Assembly: GCF_029051685.1 (NCBI RefSeq)
Contig: NZ_JAACFT010000016.1
Location: forward strand, 1 to 64,000
Length of the DNA stretch: 64,000 bases
Direction: 5' to 3'
From: Bradyrhizobium sp. CSA207
Lineage (GTDB): Bacteria > Pseudomonadota > Alphaproteobacteria > Rhizobiales > Xanthobacteraceae
A program made the translations under genes and the position numbers. The notes under the pieces were generated by a model. That model did not search any database, was not told where the DNA came from, and saw only the letters and a program-made list of their open reading frames with translations. Numbering within the stretch: the first letter of the stretch is position 1; every line of letters begins with the position of its first letter. This document shows positions 18,115 to 26,259 of the stretch, piece after piece.

Positions 18115-19047
18115 TTACCGCCATCTCCGATGCAGCCACAGCCACTGCTCGGGATGCTCGCGAACCCAGCCTTCCACCACGTTCGTGATCGCCTGGGTCG
18201 TGCCCTGGATGTCGATCTTGCCGTCGGCATCGCGTACCGGCTTGACCTCCTCGGTCAGCTCGCCGCGGAAGCGGCCGCCGGGCAGGCGAATGATGCGGAC
18301 TCCGTGGATGGGGCATTCGACCTGGCGCAAGAGGCGCGCCAGCATCGGATTGGCGCGGGTCTTGCGGCCGAAGAAGGTGACCTCGACGCCGCCGGTCAGA
18401 TACTGGTCGATCAGCATGGCGACGTGCTTGCCGTCCTTGAGCGCCTGCGCGAGCCGTAGCGGCGCGTCGCGCCCCGCCGGGATCAGCGTGCCCATTTTGA
18501 CCTGGCGCATCTCCTGGATGATGCGGTCGGCGGATGCGATGTTCGGCCGACGATAGAGGATCGCGGCGTCCAGCCCATGCGCCACGGCGGCGAGCGCCGG
18601 CAATTCCCAATTGGCCAGATGCGCGGCGAAGATCAGCGCCGGCTTGCCGTCGTCCTTGATCTGATCGAACAATTCGACGCTGCGCGCCGGCAATTCGATC
18701 CGGCTCGTCTCCGGATGATCGCGATCGTAATCCCAGACGTGGTCCATGTGGGCGAACTCGGCGCCGACGCGGCCGAGATTGTCCCAGACGCCCATCAGGA
18801 TGGTTTCGATCTCCTCCGGTGACTTTTCCGGAAACGCGGCGCTGAGGTTGGCGCGGCCGATCCGGTGCTCACGCAAGCGCGGGCCGATCAGTTTCGTGAC
18901 GCGCGAGAAGAAATCCGAGGTCTTGGCCGGATCGAAATAGCGCGTCGTGCGCAGCATGCCGACGGTGGCAGCCCCGACCAGACTTCCGCCGATTGATTTG
19001 GCAGCCTCCCGCGCGCGGGCCTTGATGCTCGCAGGTAACAGCGCCAT
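18115..19047 (-). CDS. lpxXL: Lipid A long-chain acyltransferase (LpxXL/HtrB family)
   Basis: A lysophospholipid-acyltransferase-family protein of 310 aa with an N-terminal membrane-associated part. The catalytic H-x4-E occurs in HLANWE near residue 142. Known LpxXL enzymes transfer the very-long (omega-1)-hydroxy acid from AcpXL to lipid A in the inner membrane. The assignment rests on position: the gene ends a minus-strand series acpXL, fabZ, fabF2, fabF1, lpxXL with gaps or overlaps of a few bases. Without that context it would only be called a lauroyl-type acyltransferase. Confidence 0.88.
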   Translation of the reverse strand: MALLPASIKARAREAAKSIGGSLVGAATVGMLRTTRYFDPAKTSDFFSRVTKLIGPRLREHRIGRANLSAAFPEKSPEEIETILMGVWDNLGRVGAEFAHMDHVWDYDRDHPETSRIELPARSVELFDQIKDDGKPALIFAAHLANWELPALAAVAHGLDAAILYRRPNIASADRIIQEMRQVKMGTLIPAGRDAPLRLAQALKDGKHVAMLIDQYLTGGVEVTFFGRKTRANPMLARLLRQVECPIHGVRIIRLPGGRFRGELTEEVKPVRDADGKIDIQGTTQAITNVVEGWVREHPEQWLWLHRRWR

Positions 19048-19055
19048 GCGACCGG

Positions 19056-20333
19056 TCAGGCCGGTTCGCGGGTCAGGATCAGCGAGGCGTTCTGGCCGCC
19101 GAAGCCGAACGAGTTCGACATGACCGCGGTGACGCGGGCATCGCGCGCCGTGTTGGCGACGACGTCGAACAGGATCGTGGGATCCGGAGTCTCGTAGTTG
19201 ATCGTGGGCGGAATGCGCTGATGCTCCAGGGTGAGCAGCGAGAAGATCGCCTCCACCGCGCCGGCGGCCGAGATGGTGTGGCCGACCATCGACTTGTTCG
19301 AGGTCACCGGAATCTTCTGCACGAGCTCACCGAACACGGCCGATGTCGTGTTGAATTCCATCTTGTCGTTTTCGGGCGTCGCGGTGCCGTGCGCGTTGAT
19401 ATGGTCGATCTGGCCCGGCTCCATGCCGGCATCGGCCAGCGTCTTCTTCATGCAGCCGATGATCGGCTTGCCGTCGGGCGAGGAGCGGGTGCGATGGAAG
19501 GAATCGGTGAGCTCGCCGCAGCCGGCGATCACGCCGAGGATCTTTGCGCCGCGCGCGGTTGCGGCTTCGTAGCTTTCGAGCACGAGGGCGCCGGCGCCTT
19601 CGGCCATGACAAAACCGTCGCGGTTCTTGGAGAAGGGGCGGGAAGCGGCTTGCGGCGGCTCGTTCTGGGTCGACAGCGCCGAGAGCAGCGAGAAACGCAC
19701 CAGCGCTTCAGGGTTCACCGTGCCGTCGGTTGCCACGCACAGCGCGGCATCAGTCTCGCCGCGGCGGATCGCCTCGACGCCGAGCTGGATCGAGGTCGCG
19801 CCCGAGGCGCAGGCGGTCGATAGCGAGATCGGCGAGCCTTTGGTGCCGAAGGCTTCGGCGAGGTGGGCGGCCACCGAGCCGAACATGAAGCGGTGATGAT
19901 AGGCCGTGAACTTGCCGCCGCCGGAAATGCGCAGGAGATCGTCGTAGTTGAAGTCGAGCTTGCCGACGACGCGCCCGAGTTCGCGGCGCTGCGGCCATTC
20001 GACCTCGACCGGCGCAACTGCCAGGAACAGTGGGCCCGGGAAATCGCCCTTGGCGCCGATGCCGGCCTGGTCGAGCGCTTCCTGCGTGACCAGCTCGGCC
20101 ATCCGCTCGGACAGGGCGGTGGAGGAGAACGGATCGACACTGACGAAATCGACGGTGCCGGCCATGGTGGTCCTCAGCCCGTCGACCGGAAAGCGCGTGA
20201 TGGTGCGGATGCCGGATTCGCCGGCGACGAGCTTCGACCAATTGTCGGCCTTGCCGGCGCCGAGCGAGGTCATGATGCCCATGCCGGTGACGACGACGAC
20301 GGGACGTCCGAGTTTGTCGCGTGGTGCAGTCAT
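19056..20333 (-). CDS. fabF1XL: Beta-ketoacyl-ACP synthase (FabF1XL-like), catalytically complete
   Basis: Ketosynthase of 425 aa that elongates the AcpXL-bound fatty acid. The full triad is present: Cys in STACASGATS (near residue 178), His in NAHGTATPENDK and His in KSMVGHTISAAGA. The neighbouring ketosynthase lacks the Cys, so this one is likely the active partner. The start at 20333 gives the usual opening VVVTGMGIMTSLG. There are eight bases between its stop and the lpxXL start, leaving no room for the alcohol dehydrogenase gene found here in Rhizobium and Sinorhizobium. Confidence 0.92.
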   Translation of the reverse strand: MTAPRDKLGRPVVVVTGMGIMTSLGAGKADNWSKLVAGESGIRTITRFPVDGLRTTMAGTVDFVSVDPFSSTALSERMAELVTQEALDQAGIGAKGDFPGPLFLAVAPVEVEWPQRRELGRVVGKLDFNYDDLLRISGGGKFTAYHHRFMFGSVAAHLAEAFGTKGSPISLSTACASGATSIQLGVEAIRRGETDAALCVATDGTVNPEALVRFSLLSALSTQNEPPQAASRPFSKNRDGFVMAEGAGALVLESYEAATARGAKILGVIAGCGELTDSFHRTRSSPDGKPIIGCMKKTLADAGMEPGQIDHINAHGTATPENDKMEFNTTSAVFGELVQKIPVTSNKSMVGHTISAAGAVEAIFSLLTLEHQRIPPTINYETPDPTILFDVVANTARDARVTAVMSNSFGFGGQNASLILTREPA

Positions 20334-20348
20334 GTATCCCCGCTTGCG

Positions 20349-21557
20349 TTAGCTGGCCGCTTCGACCAGCGCCATGCCTTCGCCGCGCCAGTGTCCGGCT
20401 CCCACCACCACGATCTGGGTGGGGGCGCCCTGCATTTCAATCTCGGTCCCGGTCGAATCGTTCGGCGGAAACAGCGCGCCGCGCGAGATCGACAGCGCGG
20501 CGAGCGCCAACCCCAGCGGGAATTGTGTCTCCATGGTGTGGCCGAACATCGTACCGGTCGAGCGCACCGGAAAGTCGGTATGGCGCTTCAGAAATCCGCG
20601 TTCTTCGGAAGTGGCCGGCTCTGCGCCGGTTGCACCCGTGATGATCGCGCCCTTGCCCTCGCGCTTGGGCAGTTGCGCCCACAGCTTCTCGAGCGTTGCA
20701 GCCATGTCGCCGGGTTGCTTGCGCCGGGCGAGATCGGCGACGACGCTCGCGAGCTTGGCGAATGGTTTTGCGCCGCGCGCTTCGGCGTGAGTCCTGGATT
20801 CCAGCACCAGGAACGCGCCGGCCGAGCCGAGCGCGAAGCCGGCGTGGTCCTTGCGCGCCCAGACAGGCGCGAACTTGTCCTTCAGATTGAAGTCGCCGAA
20901 TTCGTAGAGGACCAGCAAGTCCTTGCGCTCGCCATTATGCGAGCCGCCGACCAGCGCAATGTCACTCTCGCCCGAGGCGATCCGCGCCAGCGCGATGCGC
21001 GCGGCATCGGCGCCCGCGACCTCTTCGCCCATGAAGGTGCGCGAGGTGCCGCCTAAGCCGTGCACGATGGCGATGTTGCCGGCAAGCAGGTTGGAGAGCT
21101 GGGCCAAAAATAGCGTCGGCCGCAGATCACTCATCAGCCGCTCGTTGAGGAAGCCGGGCGCATTGGCGCCCTTGGCCTCGGCCGTGAGCACGCCGGTATC
21201 GACATTGAGATCGCGCTCGCCGCCGCCGGCGGCGACCACCATGTCGATCTTCGACAGAATGTCCTTGTTGCCCTTGATCCCTGCGGAATCCAGCGCCAGC
21301 CCCGCGGCATAGGTGCCGATGCGCTGCCAGGCCTCCATCTGCCGCTGGTCACCCTTCTTCGGGATCTGGCTGTCGAAGCTGACCGGCATCAGCGGATGCA
21401 CGACGTAGGGCGCAAAGCCGTTCTCGTCGACATTGATGCGCTTGTCTTGGAGCGCGGCCCAGTTGGCGTCCAGCCCTTCACCGAGGGAGGTGGCAAGCCC
21501 AATGCCGGTGATCCAGACTTCGGTCTGGCCGGGCTTCGAAACGGGGGTCTCGGTCAT
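20349..21557 (-). CDS. fabF2XL: Ketosynthase-like protein without active-site Cys (FabF2XL-like)
   Basis: A protein of 402 aa with the overall ketosynthase layout: VWITGIGLATSLGEG at the N-terminus, a GG-rich centre, and the late motif GTMFGHTMETQFPLG, which keeps one His. At the nucleophile position, where active enzymes have a T-A-C-A/S motif, it reads GTSRTFMGEEVAG, and I find no Cys anywhere in the protein. The NAHGT-type His is also replaced (ATGAEPATSEE). It therefore cannot condense by the normal thioester route and resembles the chain-length-factor subunits of type II polyketide systems. It sits directly upstream of the complete ketosynthase gene in the same operon. Confidence 0.88.
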   Translation of the reverse strand: MTETPVSKPGQTEVWITGIGLATSLGEGLDANWAALQDKRINVDENGFAPYVVHPLMPVSFDSQIPKKGDQRQMEAWQRIGTYAAGLALDSAGIKGNKDILSKIDMVVAAGGGERDLNVDTGVLTAEAKGANAPGFLNERLMSDLRPTLFLAQLSNLLAGNIAIVHGLGGTSRTFMGEEVAGADAARIALARIASGESDIALVGGSHNGERKDLLVLYEFGDFNLKDKFAPVWARKDHAGFALGSAGAFLVLESRTHAEARGAKPFAKLASVVADLARRKQPGDMAATLEKLWAQLPKREGKGAIITGATGAEPATSEERGFLKRHTDFPVRSTGTMFGHTMETQFPLGLALAALSISRGALFPPNDSTGTEIEMQGAPTQIVVVGAGHWRGEGMALVEAAS

Positions 21558-22024
21558 GGCGACACAGTCTGCTGCGGAAAGCCGACGCGCTTGGCGATCG
21601 CGTCCATGTGGGAGCGCATATCCGCGTTGGGGAAGGGGATCAGTGTGAAGGTGAGCGTCGAATTCGCGCGCAGCTTGCCGCCGACCCTGATCTTGGCTTC
21701 GGTCATGGCGTAGCCCGAGCCCTCGTGGACGAGACTCGCCTCGATGCTCATGAGCTCGCCGGGGAGGACCGAGCCGCGCACCTTGGCTTCCTTCACGGCC
21801 GCGAGGATCGGCATGCGCTCGAACTTCAGCACGCCAAGCAAGAGCCAGCCCGAAGCCTGCGCCATCGATTCGATCAGGAGCACGCCGGGCATCAGCGGAT
21901 AACCCGGGAAGTGCCCTTCGAAGACGGTGCTCTCCTTCGGGACCTGCGCTTCGACAGCGATCTTCTTCTCGTCGACGTTGAGGTCGACGATGCGATCGAT
22001 CATGTGAAAGTATTCGAGTTGCAT
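21554..22024 (-). CDS. fabZXL: 3-hydroxyacyl-ACP dehydratase, FabZ type
   Basis: A hot-dog fold dehydratase of 156 aa for the lipid A long-chain acid cycle. The signature FEGHFPGYPLMPGVLLIESMA carries the catalytic His and Glu. ATG 22024 (MQLEYF) gives the usual N-terminus; the open frame extends upstream into the acpXL end without any family resemblance. Its stop overlaps the fabF2 start by four bases, which indicates coupled translation. Confidence 0.9.
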   Translation of the reverse strand: MQLEYFHMIDRIVDLNVDEKKIAVEAQVPKESTVFEGHFPGYPLMPGVLLIESMAQASGWLLLGVLKFERMPILAAVKEAKVRGSVLPGELMSIEASLVHEGSGYAMTEAKIRVGGKLRANSTLTFTLIPFPNADMRSHMDAIAKRVGFPQQTVSP

Positions 22025-22034
22025 GACCGCGCGC

Positions 22035-22322
22035 TTAGGCGCTCGCGCCCTTGGCCGCAACCAGTTCGTCGATGCGAGCGCAAAGATTCTTCAGCACGAA
22101 ATACTGCTCGGTGGTCGCCTTGCCGTCGTTGACCTCCTGGGTCCATTTTTCCAGCGGCAGCTTGATGCCGAACTGCTTGTCGATCGCGAACGCGATGTCC
22201 AGGAAATCGAGGCTGTCGATGCCGAGGTCATCGATGGCGTGGCTATCCGGCGTGATCGTGTCGCGAGGGATGTCGCAGGTTTCAGCGATGATCGTAGCGA
22301 CCTGATCGAATGTGGAGGACAT
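22035..22322 (-). CDS. acpXL: Acyl carrier protein AcpXL for very-long-chain fatty acids
   Basis: A carrier protein of 95 aa. The phosphopantetheine Ser is in GIDSLDFLDIAFAI near residue 38, matching rhizobial AcpXL, which is longer than the housekeeping AcpP and has the DSLDFLD motif. ATG 22322 is chosen with GGAGGAC-type context just upstream of the coding start (TCCACA on the plus strand side); the frame is open further but unrelated. It is the first gene of the five-gene minus-strand operon, so the promoter must lie in 22323-22544, which contains an AT-rich stretch at about 22335-22360. Confidence 0.93.
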   Translation of the reverse strand: MSSTFDQVATIIAETCDIPRDTITPDSHAIDDLGIDSLDFLDIAFAIDKQFGIKLPLEKWTQEVNDGKATTEQYFVLKNLCARIDELVAAKGASA

Positions 22323-22544
22323 CACTAAGCCTTTGATATATTGTATATATTTGCAGATGTTCCAGAGCGGAACGGTGGGTGGGCATCGCGCCCCGAGTGA
22401 CGCCCTCAAATCCCCCTCTGGCCGGGTCGAAAGCCCGTATATCGGAGCGCCGCCCCGAGTTCAATGGAGCCTGGCGCGGCTGGAGGTAGCCTGGGGATGC
22501 CTGTTATCGGGGCTGCGAAGCGAGTCGTCGGGGCGGGGGTATGC
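22323..22544. promoter_or_regulatory. Upstream region of the acpXL operon
   Basis: Non-coding, 222 bases. The part next to acpXL contains the unusually AT-rich stretch ATATATTGTATATATTTGCA (22336-22355), the likeliest place for the operon promoter. I cannot assign exact -35 and -10 boxes. Confidence 0.35.
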
Positions 22545-22886
22545 CTAGATATGCGGCGTCGTGATCTTGACGCAGTCGCGCCGGCCCATCAACACGCAAT
22601 CCTGGGTCCGGCGCAAGTCGGCGATGCTGACTGCGAGCCAGATCCCGATCGCAGTCAGCGCGATGGTGAAGGCGAGCGCGGCGATGTTGGCGAGCATGCG
22701 GCGACGGAAATCGTCCCGCTCCGCGCGGGGCTGCTCGTAGCGCGACAGGTCGAGCGGCTCGGGTGTCGCGTGCAGCGGCTGCACCGTTCCGCCGCTCCGC
22801 CGGATTGGCGTAGGGGATGCCGTGCGCGGCCTGAACTGGAGCACCCGGTGCTCCTCGTCCGAGGTTATGGGCCGCTGGGTCTTCAT
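22545..22886 (-). CDS. Small protein with one membrane helix
   Basis: An unrecognised protein of 113 aa. The first ~65 residues are polar and Pro/Arg-rich. One transmembrane helix follows at about residues 66-88 (NIAALAFTIALTAIGIWLAV). The tail is short, with two Cys (C-x6-C in DCVLMGRRDC) that would face the periplasm and could form a disulfide. It is probably a conserved rhizobial hypothetical protein; no function is inferred. Confidence 0.6.
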   Translation of the reverse strand: MKTQRPITSDEEHRVLQFRPRTASPTPIRRSGGTVQPLHATPEPLDLSRYEQPRAERDDFRRRMLANIAALAFTIALTAIGIWLAVSIADLRRTQDCVLMGRRDCVKITTPHI

Positions 22887-23200
22887 GGCGCGGGGATCAC
22901 TCCGAAGCAGCGATTTTTAGATAGCACACGTCACACAGGCGTTGCAGAAAATCTTCTCAACGCGCACGTGCATTGCGGTTTCACACTATCTTGATCTTGC
23001 AGGTGACGCGGCGACGGATCGCGGAATGGGTCGCGTCCTGGTGTCATCGGCGGGTTGCGTTGCAACAACAGTCGCCGCGGAATATGCGCGTCCCGCCGGC
23101 GAACATCCGCGGGCCGCTCGGATTTTGCGGTCGCAGCGCTCATGCCATAATCAGCGAAATCGGGACCGCCTGTCGCAATCATTTGAGGAGCCCTTCGACC
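22887..23200. other. Non-coding gap of 314 bases
   Basis: Separates two divergent genes (hypothetical at 22545-22886 and ParB-like at 23201). It should hold both promoters, but I see no clear boxes, repeat or small gene. A frame open from 22973 into the ParB-like gene has no family resemblance before ATG 23201. Confidence 0.4.
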
Positions 23201-23824
23201 ATGACCAATATGCGCGAGCCGAGAGTGCATCCGGTGCCGATCCTGTCGCTCCGGCCGACGCAGATGACGGTCGGCATGCGCGAGGTCAAGGAGAAGCGCC
23301 AACGCTGGCGTGAGCATGGCAAGAAGAAGCAGTCCGAGCTGCTCGGAACCCACATGATCCCGGTCGTGCACGGCCCCGACGAGCGCTATTACGTGATCGA
23401 CCATCATCATCTCGGCCGCGCGCTGCACGACGAGGGCATCAAGGAGGTGCTGGTGACGGTGGTCGGCGACCTCAGGATGGTCGAGCGCGAGGCGTTCTGG
23501 GGCGTGATGGACAACAAGCGCTGGGTCTATCCTTACGATGCCAAGGGCGAGCGGCGGCCGTTCCGCGAGCTGCCGAAATCGGTCACCGATCTCAAGGACG
23601 ATCCGTTCCGCAGCCTCGCCGGCGAGCTCCGCCGCATGGGCGGCTTCGCCAAGGACACCACGCCGTTCTCCGAATTCCTGTGGGCCGACTATCTGCGCCG
23701 CAAGCTGCCGCGCAAAGCGGTCGACGCCAATTTCGACAAGGCGCTGGAGAAGGCGATGTCGGCTGCCAAGAGCAAGGATGCGATCTATCTGCCCGGCTGG
23801 TGCGGACCCGCGCAGGACGACTAG
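23201..23824 (+). CDS. ParB-like (ParBc_2/DUF-type) protein
   Basis: A protein of 207 aa from ATG 23201, preceded by GAGGAG at 23185-23190. The N-terminal half resembles the stand-alone ParB-like nuclease family: PVPILSLRPTQMTVGMREV, then VIDHHHLGRAL, where a His-rich motif replaces the usual R-x-R of partition proteins. It does not sit beside parA or an origin, so a role in chromosome partition is unlikely. The biochemical role of this family is uncertain. Confidence 0.75.
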   Translation: MTNMREPRVHPVPILSLRPTQMTVGMREVKEKRQRWREHGKKKQSELLGTHMIPVVHGPDERYYVIDHHHLGRALHDEGIKEVLVTVVGDLRMVEREAFWGVMDNKRWVYPYDAKGERRPFRELPKSVTDLKDDPFRSLAGELRRMGGFAKDTTPFSEFLWADYLRRKLPRKAVDANFDKALEKAMSAAKSKDAIYLPGWCGPAQDD

Positions 23825-24091
23825 GGCGTGCTTGCCGCGGGGACCTTCGGGCTGCGGTGCGAGAAGGGTTCCGGCCTGGGAAGGGTGATAAGCGGGGGGC
23901 CGCTTCTTGGCAGTAGCGTGGGCATCGGCGCCGACGCCGGCGCGGACACGCTTGATCTGCCGCAAATTCTCTCCGGTGCGGACCGCTAAGGTCTGCCGGC
24001 ATGATTGCTGAACCAGCGTGCGCCTGTCGTCGAAATGCCAGACAGATTGCTCAGGTGGGCTCCAAGTCGTGCGGGCCCCGGAGACCTTACC

Positions 24092-24259
24092 ATGAGCGCC
24101 GTCTTTCGCATTGTCTTTATCGTTGCCGGCGCCATTACCGCGCTGTTCGTTGCGCGCGATGCCCTGAACTTCACGATCATCCAGACCTTCGTCGCCGTTC
24201 TGCTCGTCACCGCCATCGTCGGTCTCGGCAGTTTCTGGAGCCAGTGGCGGAAGACCTGA
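24092..24259 (+). CDS. Small two-helix membrane protein
   Basis: A protein of 55 aa with two hydrophobic segments, at about residues 3-22 and 27-48, and a basic tail WRKT. ATG 24092 follows a GGAGACC motif, and the reading frame upstream is not protein-like. It is a plausible small inner-membrane protein of unknown role. Confidence 0.5.
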   Translation: MSAVFRIVFIVAGAITALFVARDALNFTIIQTFVAVLLVTAIVGLGSFWSQWRKT

Positions 24260-24339
24260 GCGACACTCAGCGCCTCGCGTCCATCGTCCTCGTCGGGATA
24301 TTGGCCGTTCCGGCGCCACGGATCGATTGCGCGTCCGCT

Positions 24340-25272
24340 TCAAGCAGCCGCGTCGCGATCGATTTTCCGTAAGCGCACGAAGGCGGCCCAGGCCCGCGGA
24401 TATTCCCTGTCCGTGGGATCAATCGCAAGCAGCGCGCGGCATGCTTCCTTGATCTCCTCGGGCGAAGGACGCTTGGTCGGAGCGCCGGTTGATTTCGCTT
24501 CCTCCCAGCGAGCCTCGATATCTCTCGCGAAAGCCAGGGCCTCGGCGCTCGTCCACTTCTGCGTTGATTTCGCCAGCGCGTGGCCGGAAGGGAACGTTGG
24601 CCATGCGGCCGGCGGCTGGTCGACACGCCAATTCAGTTCGTCTCCCTGGAATGCCTCCGCGCCCGAACGTGAATGCTGCGCTGCTGGCGCCCATCCTGCC
24701 CCTGCCGAAGCTGATGAGCCGGCCGATTTCGGCGCGGCTGCCGAACCTGGCGTGACTGCTGCTGTCTGTCCGGCCAGCTGGCCAAGCTGTTGTTCCATTG
24801 TCCCGCCGCTGGACTTGGGGATGATTTTTTCGACGGTCTTGACCATCGACAGCGCGCCTGGCGATATCAGCGTCTTCTGGTCGGCAATTCTATCGTCGGC
24901 CGCGGTGGGGCAGGGCTTGTATGCAGAGCGCTGCGACGTGATCCGACCGTCGTCGTCGATACGGGCAAAATCGATCGCGACAGTGTAAACGAAGGCGGTC
25001 TCGACATACTGCCTCTCTTTATCCATCGCCTTCACGGAGCCGCACACGTATCTTGCTTGGTCTGCTTCGACCGTTCGTAGGCCGTTGAAGTGAGCTGAAT
25101 TCGGCGCAATGAGAACACGTGAGACGGCGGCCCGCGCCTTGCCATGTTCCGATTCCAACATGCTCCATATTTCGTTGGCGTTGATGACGTCGGGCTGATA
25201 GTTCCATGCGTATCCGGCCGCGAAGAACGTTGCGCCAACGCAGGTCGCGGTAACAAATGCCCGCACGTTCAT
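24340..25272 (-). CDS. Hypothetical exported or membrane-anchored protein
   Basis: An unrecognised protein of 310 aa. A hydrophobic N-terminus (about residues 5-24) suggests a signal anchor. The middle is a region with several Cys that may fold compactly (VCGSVKAMDK..., SAYKPCPTAADD), then a Gly/Ala/Ser-rich low-complexity linker at about 165-200, and a C-terminal polar domain containing KEACRALLAIDPTDREYP. No family is recognised. Base use seems somewhat less GC-rich than its neighbours, which might hint at later acquisition; this was judged by eye only. Confidence 0.55.
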   Translation of the reverse strand: MNVRAFVTATCVGATFFAAGYAWNYQPDVINANEIWSMLESEHGKARAAVSRVLIAPNSAHFNGLRTVEADQARYVCGSVKAMDKERQYVETAFVYTVAIDFARIDDDGRITSQRSAYKPCPTAADDRIADQKTLISPGALSMVKTVEKIIPKSSGGTMEQQLGQLAGQTAAVTPGSAAAPKSAGSSASAGAGWAPAAQHSRSGAEAFQGDELNWRVDQPPAAWPTFPSGHALAKSTQKWTSAEALAFARDIEARWEEAKSTGAPTKRPSPEEIKEACRALLAIDPTDREYPRAWAAFVRLRKIDRDAAA

Positions 25273-25471
25273 GAGACGGCCCCTCTGCAGGCACGACTAA
25301 TCCGCGTCTCCGGTGACGGAAACTACGCAAGTTGTGCCGAAACGTTTGTGCTAGTTGAGGGTGAGTTTCTTAATAAAACGTGTGCGATTGCGAAAACCTA
25401 GAGTTCCCGTCAAACGGGAACCCGTCCCCCGGCGTTGCCGGCGACGCCTTTACCGCGCTGGAGACGGTCGG

Positions 25472-26059
25472 TCATTTCTTCGGCAGGCGTCCCATCAGAT
25501 AGAATTCGTCGTTCGGGCGCATGCCGGTGAAATTCGCCAGCCGGTTCGACAGCGCGAAGAAGGCGGAGATTGCGGCGATGTCCCAAATGTCGTCGTCGCT
25601 GAAGCCGTGCGGCCCAAGCGCGGCGAAATCCTCCTCCGAGATCCGCTGTGCATCCGCCGAGATCTTCATCGCGAAGTCGAGCATCGCCTTCTGCCGCGGC
25701 GTGATGTCGGCCTTGCGGTAGTTCACCGCAACCTGGTCGGCGATCAGCGGGTTCTTGGCGCGGATGCGCAGGATCGCACCGTGCGCGATCACGCAATACT
25801 GGCATTGATTGGCGGCCGAGGTCGCCACCACGATCATCTCGCGCTCGGCCTTGGTGAGGCCGCCGTCCTTCTCCATCAGCGCGTCGTGATAGGCAAAGAA
25901 TGCGCGGAATTCGTCGGGACGGTAGGCCAGCGTCAAGAACACGTTCGGCACGAAGCCGCTCTTCTCCTGCACGGCGAGGAGCCGCGTGCGGATGTCCTCC
26001 GGCAGCGTGTCGAGAGCGGGGGCGGGGAAGCGTTGCGTGGTGGGCTTTGTCATGGACAT
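25472..26059 (-). CDS. Peroxidase-related AhpD-like (carboxymuconolactone decarboxylase family) protein
   Basis: A protein of 195 aa. The AhpD-like redox motif is C-Q-Y-C-V-I-A-H (C-x2-C-x3-H) near residues 91-98, within an all-helical CMD domain. Such proteins reduce peroxides with the two Cys. The start at 26059 follows GAGAAAG. An open frame runs far upstream in phase, but it is only the antisense of the HerA-type gene. It is followed by a repeat and the HerA-type gene on the same strand; no functional link is clear. Confidence 0.88.
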   Translation of the reverse strand: MSMTKPTTQRFPAPALDTLPEDIRTRLLAVQEKSGFVPNVFLTLAYRPDEFRAFFAYHDALMEKDGGLTKAEREMIVVATSAANQCQYCVIAHGAILRIRAKNPLIADQVAVNYRKADITPRQKAMLDFAMKISADAQRISEEDFAALGPHGFSDDDIWDIAAISAFFALSNRLANFTGMRPNDEFYLMGRLPKK

Positions 26060-26163
26060 GCTTTCTCGTACTGAGGCGGCAAGCATAATCCATGCGGGTG
26101 GCCGCCTCAATGTGCCCGCTACAAGGCCAAATTGAAGAAACGGCACCGTGGCCCTTGCCCCGT

Positions 26164-26233
26164 CATTGCGAGCGCAGCGAAGCAATCCAGCGTCCCCGCG
26201 GAGGGATTCTGGATTGCTTCGCTGCTCGCAATG
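26164..26233. repeat. Palindromic repeat (CATTGCGAGCG ... family), copy 2
   Basis: Left arm at 26164-26190 and right arm at 26209-26233 pair with a two-base bulge. The sequence matches the copy at 18031-18104 in both arms, and the loops share CCGCGG. It lies just after the stop of the HerA-type gene and could act as its terminator. Confidence 0.8.
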
Positions 26234-26259
26234 ACGAGGTTGGGGGGACTCGCGCGCCC

